11,481 nt of DNA from Acidimicrobiia bacterium (lineage in GTDB: Bacteria; Actinomycetota; Acidimicrobiia; Spongiisociales; ZC4RG35), in contig WHTL01000107.1 of the NCBI GenBank assembly GCA_009377735.1, forward strand, positions 1 to 11,481, written 5' to 3'. The stretch's first letter is position 1. Each line of letters opens with the position of its first letter. Below, in pieces: positions 6,643 to 11,481 of the stretch. The translations under genes and the position numbers were made by a program. Under the pieces are notes generated by a model. The model ran no database searches. It was given only the letters and a program-made list of their open reading frames with translations, and had not been told where the DNA came from.

Positions 6643-6873
6643 ATGTCCCGAACCAACATCGACATCGATGACGAGTTGATTGAGCGCGCTATCCGTGCCT
6701 TTGGACTCCGCACCAAACGCGAGGCGGTGCATCTGGCTTTGGAACGTCTCGTGGGTGGTGGACCAATGAAAGTTGAAGACCAGTTGGAGATGGAGGGCAT
6801 CGGCTGGGAGGGTGACCTTGACGCGATGCGCTCAGATCGGTTCGCCGATTGGGAAGACGATGCTGCTGGCTGA
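6643..6873 (+). CDS. vapB: VapB-family antitoxin (ribbon-helix-helix)
   Basis: This 76-residue protein opens with RTNIDIDDELIERAIRAFGLRTKREAVHLALERLV, the hallmark of the VapB antitoxin family (PF09957-like). It has a beta-strand and two helices that dimerise to bind DNA. The acidic C-terminal tail (about 42-76, ending DRFADWEDDAAG) is expected to wrap the PIN toxin and occupy its active site. The ATG at 6643 is chosen because the family start is MxRTNIDID and a TATAAT lies 6 nt upstream. It overlaps the toxin gene by 14 nt. It is divergent from the Phd-type antitoxin gene, with 84 bp between the starts. Confidence 0.93.
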   Translation: MSRTNIDIDDELIERAIRAFGLRTKREAVHLALERLVGGGPMKVEDQLEMEGIGWEGDLDAMRSDRFADWEDDAAG

Positions 6874-7252
6874 TACATCGGCCTGGATCGACTACCTGAA
6901 GGGAAGCGGATCACCACACAGCATGCGTCTGCGGTCGGGCATTGTCGAACGCGAGGTGGTCGTGGTCGACCCCGTCCTTTTGGAGGTGATGGCCGGCGCG
7001 AGACGAGACAGTGTTGTCCAAACCCAGCGGCTACTGGAAGCCCAACACGTCGAAGCGCTCGCCCCGAGGATTGATTGGATCGATGCCGCCACGATATATC
7101 GGGAGCTGAGATGGCGTGGTGTGACGCTCCGTTCACAAATCGACGCATTGATAGCGGCAGTTGCCATCCGCCTCGACCTTCCAATCCTGCACCACGACCG
7201 AGATTACGGCCAGATCGCTCAATACACGGACCTGCAGGTCGTCCGCGTTTGA
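6860..7252 (+). CDS. vapC: VapC-family PIN-domain toxin
   Basis: This 130-residue PIN-domain ribonuclease keeps all four acidic residues: D5 (LLADTSAWIDYL), E42 (LLEVMAG), D95 (SQIDALIAAVA) and D113 (HHDRDYGQIA). It is the toxin of the module with the VapB gene just upstream. The ATG at 6860 overlaps the last 14 nt of vapB. The frame is open further upstream, but those residues are not PIN-like. The sequence differs clearly from the left PIN toxin (this one has the WIDYL and HHDRD signatures, the other has AKVL and TYDTT), so the two modules are not a recent duplication. Translation should be coupled to vapB. Confidence 0.94.
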   Translation: MLLADTSAWIDYLKGSGSPHSMRLRSGIVEREVVVVDPVLLEVMAGARRDSVVQTQRLLEAQHVEALAPRIDWIDAATIYRELRWRGVTLRSQIDALIAAVAIRLDLPILHHDRDYGQIAQYTDLQVVRV

Positions 7253-7310
7253 GGATCCGCCCGAGCCGGGCCATCTCTCACGATCTGCCCCCCTGCCCCG
7301 GGGCCGATAG

Positions 7311-7324
7311 CGAACATACGTTCG
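7311..7324. promoter_or_regulatory. LexA binding site (SOS box) of dnaE2
   Basis: CGAACATACGTTCG fits the Gram-positive SOS-box consensus CGAAC(R)N(R)(Y)GTT(Y)G at every position, and resembles the mycobacterial TCGAAC-N4-GTTCGA. It ends 1 bp before the TATAAT of dnaE2, so bound LexA would block the promoter until DNA damage triggers its cleavage. dnaE2 is a classic SOS gene in actinobacteria, so site and gene support each other. Confidence 0.92.
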
Positions 7325-7325
7325 A

Positions 7326-7331
7326 TATAAT
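7326..7331 (+). promoter_or_regulatory. dnaE2 -10 element (TATAAT)
   Basis: This is a consensus TATAAT, 7 nt before the ATG at 7339 and directly behind the LexA box. The short gap (cctcgga) implies a leaderless or near-leaderless mRNA. No good -35 is seen at 7303-7308. Confidence 0.7.
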
Positions 7332-7338
7332 CCTCGGA

Positions 7339-10300
7339 ATGCCTCCCCGTTATGCCGAACTGCATTGTCACTCCAACTTCTCCTTCCTGGATGGTGCTTC
7401 CCACCCGGGGGAGCTGGTAGAGCGGGCAGCCGAGTTGGGGTATGAGGGTCTGGCGCTCACCGATCACGATGGGTTCTATGGTGCGGTCCGCTTCTGGGAG
7501 AGGGCGCGGCAGCTGGGTCTCCCCGCAATTCACGGGGTGGAGCTCGGTTTGGTTGCCGGTGCCGGGGATGACGATCCCATCTCCGTCGCCGAGAGCTGGG
7601 ATCGTGACCGTGGTCCCATCAACCCAGATGGTCGCGGCAGGAACCGCCAGCCCCACGGCACCAAGCCAACCGAGGTGCCGGTCGATGAGCATCTTGTGCT
7701 CCTCGCTGGCTCTACCGGCGGGTATCACACCCTGAGCAGACTGGTCACCAGAGGTCAGCTCCGAGGGGAGAAAGATGGACCCACCCATGTGGTGGGCGAT
7801 GTCATCTCCGCCGCCTCCCATCCCGACGTGTGGGCGCTCTCAGGATGTCGGAGGGGAGCCGTCCCTGCCGCCGCCCTCCGTGGTGACCTGGAGGGCGCCC
7901 TCCGTCATTCTGCCCGTCTCCGGAAGTGGTTTGGGGGCAGGTTTCTCCTCGAGATCTGGGATCACGATCTCCCTGAGGACGATAAGCGCAATGACATCGT
8001 CTGGGAGGTGTCGCAACGGCTGGGTATCGATGTGGTCGCCACCAACCAGGTACACCACACCACACCAACCGACGCCGTTGTCGCCGAGGTTCTAGCCGCC
8101 ATCGGGGGCCGAAGAACCCTATGGGATGGGGATGCCTTCCGACCGGCAACCGATCAGCGTCATATCCGCCACCCCGCCGAGATGGAGCGGCGTTTCCGGA
8201 GATATCCGGGTGCGGTGGAGCGAACGGTGGAGATGGCACAGCATCTCGCCTTCGATCTGGGGCTGGTCGCCCCCGGTCTTCCGGGCTTCGAGGGTGGTGA
8301 GGTCGATGAGATGACCAACCTCCGCAAGCTCACCTGGAAGGGTGCGGCGGAGGTATATCCCGGTGACGGTCCCGACGGGATTGATCCGGTGGCACGGGTG
8401 CGTCTGGAGCATGAGCTCGATGTGATCGAGAGACTCGACTTCCCCGGATACTTCCTGGTCGTCCACGATCTGGTGGGGTTCGCCCGAGATCGAGACATCA
8501 TGTGCCAGATCAGGGGGTCTGGTGCGGACTCGGCGATCTGCCGTTGTCTCGGGCTCACCAGGGTCGATCCCATCCGGCTGGATCTGCCCTTCGAGCGTTT
8601 TCTCTCCGAGGAGCGGGGGAGCGCCCCCGATATCGACCTCGATCTTGAGGCGGACCGTAGGGAGGAGGTGATCCAGTACTGCTATCGCACCTATGGGAGG
8701 GGCCGGGCGGCGATGGTTGCCAATGTGATCACCTATCGTGCCCGCTCGGTTCTACGTGATGTGGCAAAGACCTTCGGATTCACTCCCTCCCAGGTTGACG
8801 GTCTGAGCCGCTACGTCGACACCCACAATGTCGCCAACCTGCGTCTGGAGGCCGAGCTTCCCCAGGGTATGACCGCCGAGCTGGTGTACCAGATCTGCAA
8901 CAGGATCGATGGCTTCCCGCGGCATCTCGGCATCCACTCCGGCGGGGTGGTAATCGCCGACCGCCCCCTATGGCGGGTGGGTCCTCTGGAGTGGGGTCGT
9001 ATGGAGGGGCGGACGGTGTTGCAATGGGACAAGGACGACTGCGCTGCCATTGGTATGGTCAAGTTCGATCTGTTGGGTCTGGGGATGTTGGAGGCATTGC
9101 ATCTGGCGGTGGACGACATCAGGGATACCCATGGGATCGATATCGATCTGGCGACCATTCCCCAGGAGTCGGTGCTCTATGACATGCTCACCGACGCCGA
9201 CACCGTGGGTCTCTTCCAGGTGGAGTCACGGGCACAGATGGCCACCCTGCCCCGACTTCGACCCCAGAACTTCTACGACCTGGCGGTGGAAGTCGCACTG
9301 ATCCGCCCCGGGCCCATCCAGGGCCAATCGGTCCACCCCTATCTAAACCGGAGGAACGGTAGGGAGTCCGTCCGCTATCCCCACCCGTCGACCGAGCCCA
9401 TTCTCGCCAAGACGCTCGGTGTGCCCATCTTTCAGGAGCAGCTGATGGAGATGACCCGGATATGTGCCGGGTTCACCCCCGGACAAACCGATCGTTTGCG
9501 TCAGGCAATGACCCACAAGAGGTCGGCAGAGGCAATGGGGCGTCTCCGCGACGAGGTATATGAGGGGATGGCCAGGAACAGCATCCGGGGCGCCGCCGCC
9601 GACGAGATCTGGGAGAAGCTGCAGGGCTTCGCCTCCTTCGGGTTCCCCGAGAGCCATTCGGTGAGCTTCGCATACATCGTCTACATGTCGGCGTGGCTTC
9701 GTTTCCACTACCCGACCGAGTTTCTCGTTGGGCTCCTGAATGCCCAGCCCATGGGCTTCTACAGCCCCAACAGCCTGGTGCAGGATGCCCAACGTCACGG
9801 AGTCATTGTCCGCGGCCCCCATGTGAACCACTCCGACCACGACTGCACCCTGGAGTGGGTCGACACCGACCCTTCTGATGTGGTCACCTACAAGGGTCGC
9901 AAGTGGAGACGGGGGAGGGGTTATGTCGATGATCCACCCCGAAGGAGTGTGGCCGCCAGGCTTGGGCTTCGCTATGTCAAGGGTCTGGGTACTGCCGAGA
10001 TCGGGCGGATCGAGGCCGCCAGAATGATCGGAGGCGGGTTTACCACCGGTGAAGATCTTGCCCATCGCACGGGTCTGTCACGTAAGTCGCTGGAGGCTCT
10101 CGCGATGGCGGGGGCCATGCCCGATGAGGACCGGCGGCGGGCGATATGGGCGGCAGGGGCCCTCGCCGAAATAGATCCGGAGCGACTTCCCCTGGGAACC
10201 GGTGTGGAAGCGCCGTACCTAGGTGAGATGAGCGACGTGGAGCGTCATCACGCCGATTTGTTCACTATCGGGATCTCCGTCACCCACCCCATGAGCTTTG

Positions 10301-10632
10301 TGCGTGAGGAGCTCGCCTCCCAAGGGGTGGTCACGACGACGGAGGCGGTGGAGGGGAATAAACGACGGGTGGAGGTCGGGGGTGTCATCACCCACCGGCA
10401 ACGCCCCGAGACGGCGGGTGGGGTGATCTTCATCAACCTCGAGGATGAGACGGGGATGCTCAACGTGGTCGTCTACGCCAGGGTGTGGGATGAGAACCGC
10501 CCCATCGCCCGTCGCTCTCCGGCGTTGATCGTCGGGGGAGAACTGGAGCGTCGGGACGGGGTGGTCAACCTCATCGCGCACACCTTCCGACAGATCGACC
10601 TCGAGGCGCCCCAGTCCAGGGATTTTAGATAG
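7339..10632 (+). CDS. dnaE2: Error-prone DNA polymerase III alpha subunit DnaE2 (ImuC)
   Basis: This 1097-residue C-family polymerase is close to the DnaE2 norm of about 1050-1100. The N-terminal PHP domain keeps its metal-site motifs: YAELHCHSNFSFLDGAS (5-21), ALTDHDGFYG (39-48) and HGVE (65-68). The polymerase core has RGSGADSA (392-399), the catalytic aspartates D433 and D435 in PDIDLDL, and the third, D577, in MVKFDLLGL. The thumb/fingers region includes QWDKDD (562-567) and FGFPESHSVSFAYIVY (767-782). HhH-like motifs (YVKGLGTAEIGRIEAA, 879-894) and an OB-fold (1012-1085, with FINLEDETGMLNVVVY) follow. DnaE2 carries out mutagenic translesion synthesis with ImuA'/ImuB after DNA damage. The ATG at 7339 is chosen because the family begins there and the SOS box and TATAAT lie just upstream. 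imuA'/imuB are not within the window. A polar insert at about 73-116 enlarges the PHP domain. Confidence 0.96.
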   Translation: MPPRYAELHCHSNFSFLDGASHPGELVERAAELGYEGLALTDHDGFYGAVRFWERARQLGLPAIHGVELGLVAGAGDDDPISVAESWDRDRGPINPDGRGRNRQPHGTKPTEVPVDEHLVLLAGSTGGYHTLSRLVTRGQLRGEKDGPTHVVGDVISAASHPDVWALSGCRRGAVPAAALRGDLEGALRHSARLRKWFGGRFLLEIWDHDLPEDDKRNDIVWEVSQRLGIDVVATNQVHHTTPTDAVVAEVLAAIGGRRTLWDGDAFRPATDQRHIRHPAEMERRFRRYPGAVERTVEMAQHLAFDLGLVAPGLPGFEGGEVDEMTNLRKLTWKGAAEVYPGDGPDGIDPVARVRLEHELDVIERLDFPGYFLVVHDLVGFARDRDIMCQIRGSGADSAICRCLGLTRVDPIRLDLPFERFLSEERGSAPDIDLDLEADRREEVIQYCYRTYGRGRAAMVANVITYRARSVLRDVAKTFGFTPSQVDGLSRYVDTHNVANLRLEAELPQGMTAELVYQICNRIDGFPRHLGIHSGGVVIADRPLWRVGPLEWGRMEGRTVLQWDKDDCAAIGMVKFDLLGLGMLEALHLAVDDIRDTHGIDIDLATIPQESVLYDMLTDADTVGLFQVESRAQMATLPRLRPQNFYDLAVEVALIRPGPIQGQSVHPYLNRRNGRESVRYPHPSTEPILAKTLGVPIFQEQLMEMTRICAGFTPGQTDRLRQAMTHKRSAEAMGRLRDEVYEGMARNSIRGAAADEIWEKLQGFASFGFPESHSVSFAYIVYMSAWLRFHYPTEFLVGLLNAQPMGFYSPNSLVQDAQRHGVIVRGPHVNHSDHDCTLEWVDTDPSDVVTYKGRKWRRGRGYVDDPPRRSVAARLGLRYVKGLGTAEIGRIEAARMIGGGFTTGEDLAHRTGLSRKSLEALAMAGAMPDEDRRRAIWAAGALAEIDPERLPLGTGVEAPYLGEMSDVERHHADLFTIGISVTHPMSFVREELASQGVVTTTEAVEGNKRRVEVGGVITHRQRPETAGGVIFINLEDETGMLNVVVYARVWDENRPIARRSPALIVGGELERRDGVVNLIAHTFRQIDLEAPQSRDFR

Positions 10633-10688
10633 GGGGAACCAAAGAGTAGGGCACATACGTATCCGTAACTGGGACAAGGAATCTATAT

Positions 10689-10694
10689 AGGAGG
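10689..10694 (+). promoter_or_regulatory. Ribosome binding site of the PQQ sugar dehydrogenase gene
   Basis: A perfect AGGAGG lies 6 nt before the ATG at 10701 and fixes the start. It is the best Shine-Dalgarno in the window and contrasts with the apparently leaderless genes. In the 68-bp gap after dnaE2 I see no clear terminator; a TATATA at 10684-10689 is too close to the ribosome site to be this gene's -10. Confidence 0.8.
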
Positions 10695-10700
10695 CGTCCC

Positions 10701-11481
10701 ATGGCACGTACGACTCGTTCTCCCCGGTGGCTCATAGCCCTAGTAGCGGCGATGACCTTGACCGCGGCGATCACCATCACTGCTGGTGCCCAGGAGGATC
10801 TCACTCATCCCGTCATCGATGGCGGTCCTCCCCTGGCCCTGGAAACGGTTGCCGACGGCATGACAGCCCCTAACTGGGGAACGGCTTCCCCGGGTATCGA
10901 CGACCGGTTGATAGTGACGGACCAGGACGGGCTCCTGTGGTCGGTTGATCTGGTGAGCGGCAACACCGAGGTGTTCCTCGATGTGAGTACCCGGCTGGTT
11001 GCATTGGGTGTGGGCGGACCCGGTACCTTCGATGAGCGGGGGCTGCTGGGCGTCGCCTTCCATCCCGACTACACAACGAATGGCCTGCTTTATACCTATA
11101 CGTCAGAGCCGGAGGATGGTCCGGCCGACTTCTCGACCATGCCAGAAGGAACCGCCCCCAATCATCAAAGCGTGATCGCCGAGTGGCGGGTCCCGTCCCC
11201 AGGTGACCCCGACTCGGTGGTTGATCCGGCCACCCGACGCGAGGTCCTTCGTATCGACGAGCCCCAGTTCAACCATGATGCCGGCGCTCTCGTCTTCGGA
11301 CCTGACGGCCACTTCTACGTCGCACTTGGTGATGGGGGACAGGGCGATGACCAGGGCGTGGGACACGTACCGGGTGGAAACGGTCAGGACCCAACCAATG
11401 TGCTGGGAACCGTCCTCCGCATCGACCCGCTCGATAGCAACTCGGCCAACGGGCAGTACGGGATTCCGGCTGACAACCCCT
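10701..11481 (+). CDS. Exported PQQ-dependent sugar dehydrogenase (GSDH/sorbosone family), 5' part
   Basis: 260 codons are present and the gene runs off the right edge. Residues 1-30 form a signal peptide: a basic start (MARTTRSPR), a hydrophobic core (about 11-27) and an A-G-A site before Q31, so the enzyme should act outside the membrane. The mature part fits the six-bladed beta-propeller of the glucose/sorbosone dehydrogenase family. It has ERGLLGVAFHPDY (112-124, with the conserved His), then NHDAGALVFGPDG (191-203) and FYVALGDGG (205-213), then VLRIDP (238-243). Family members oxidise sugars or other polyols with the quinone cofactor PQQ and pass electrons to the respiratory chain or an artificial acceptor. 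The exact substrate cannot be predicted, and some members of this fold do not bind PQQ. A perfect AGGAGG at 10689 fixes the start. Confidence 0.9.
   Translation, partial: MARTTRSPRWLIALVAAMTLTAAITITAGAQEDLTHPVIDGGPPLALETVADGMTAPNWGTASPGIDDRLIVTDQDGLLWSVDLVSGNTEVFLDVSTRLVALGVGGPGTFDERGLLGVAFHPDYTTNGLLYTYTSEPEDGPADFSTMPEGTAPNHQSVIAEWRVPSPGDPDSVVDPATRREVLRIDEPQFNHDAGALVFGPDGHFYVALGDGGQGDDQGVGHVPGGNGQDPTNVLGTVLRIDPLDSNSANGQYGIPADNP

Noticed and set aside
7294..7303. GCCCCGGGGC palindrome between vapC and dnaE2
   Set aside because: It is a self-complementary GC run with no loop and no T-tract, and is easily produced by composition. It is not enough for a terminator call.
7075..7338. Upstream extension of dnaE2 by 88 codons
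   Set aside because: It overlaps the vapC toxin gene and runs through the SOS box and promoter. The family start is MPPRYAELHCH at 7339.
9343..10065. 240-residue open frame on the minus strand
   Set aside because: It is antisense to the conserved polymerase core of dnaE2 and arises from GC-rich codon structure.
1..11481. Search for tRNA, rRNA, CRISPR arrays, transposases and phage genes
   Set aside because: No T-loop/GTTCGA-type tRNA cores in a cloverleaf setting, no regularly spaced repeats and no transposase or integrase motifs were seen. The HNH protein is a DUF222 type and not taken as a mobile element.

Overview
The window looks like a chromosomal segment of a high-GC actinobacterium (Actinomycetota). 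I cannot place it to genus; an acidimicrobial or other non-model lineage is possible, but this is inference. The clues are GC-rich codons, a DUF222/HNH (13E12-type) protein, a DnaE2-type mutagenic polymerase with a Gram-positive SOS box, two VapBC-like toxin-antitoxin modules, and repeated use of a -10 hexamer 6-7 nt before the start codon, as in leaderless actinobacterial genes. No rRNA, tRNA, insertion sequence or CRISPR array was found.

Left part (216-3927, minus strand): four genes read leftward, dodecin -> metallo-beta-lactamase-fold hydrolase -> membrane-anchored alpha/beta-hydrolase -> CPBP (CAAX-type) intramembrane protease. Two of the three junctions are 4-bp start/stop overlaps (GTGA and ATGA), so the cluster is probably one operon with coupled translation. 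Positions 1-215 hold no gene I can support.

Middle (3928-7252): a class I SAM methyltransferase is divergent from the dodecin gene, with only 43 bp between starts. Next comes a DUF222/HNH-endonuclease gene that is frameshifted just before its HNH domain. It is followed by two toxin-antitoxin modules placed back to back. The left module (minus strand) pairs a Phd/YefM-like antitoxin with a PIN toxin. The right module (plus strand) pairs a ribbon-helix-helix VapB with a PIN toxin. They share an 84-bp intergenic region holding both promoters and separate inverted repeats that may be autoregulatory operators.

Right part (7253-11481): dnaE2, encoding an error-prone DNA polymerase III alpha subunit, lies behind a perfect LexA-type box (CGAACATACGTTCG) joined to a consensus TATAAT -10. 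It is therefore expected to be DNA-damage inducible. Its usual partners imuA'/imuB are not in the window. After a 68-bp gap with a perfect Shine-Dalgarno sequence, the 5' part of an exported PQQ-dependent sugar dehydrogenase gene runs off the right edge.

The best candidates for a second look are the divergent two-family toxin-antitoxin pair beside an SOS-controlled polymerase, the dodecin/MBL/abhydrolase/CPBP operon, and the recurring leaderless promoter architecture. I do not see a clearly unprecedented system.
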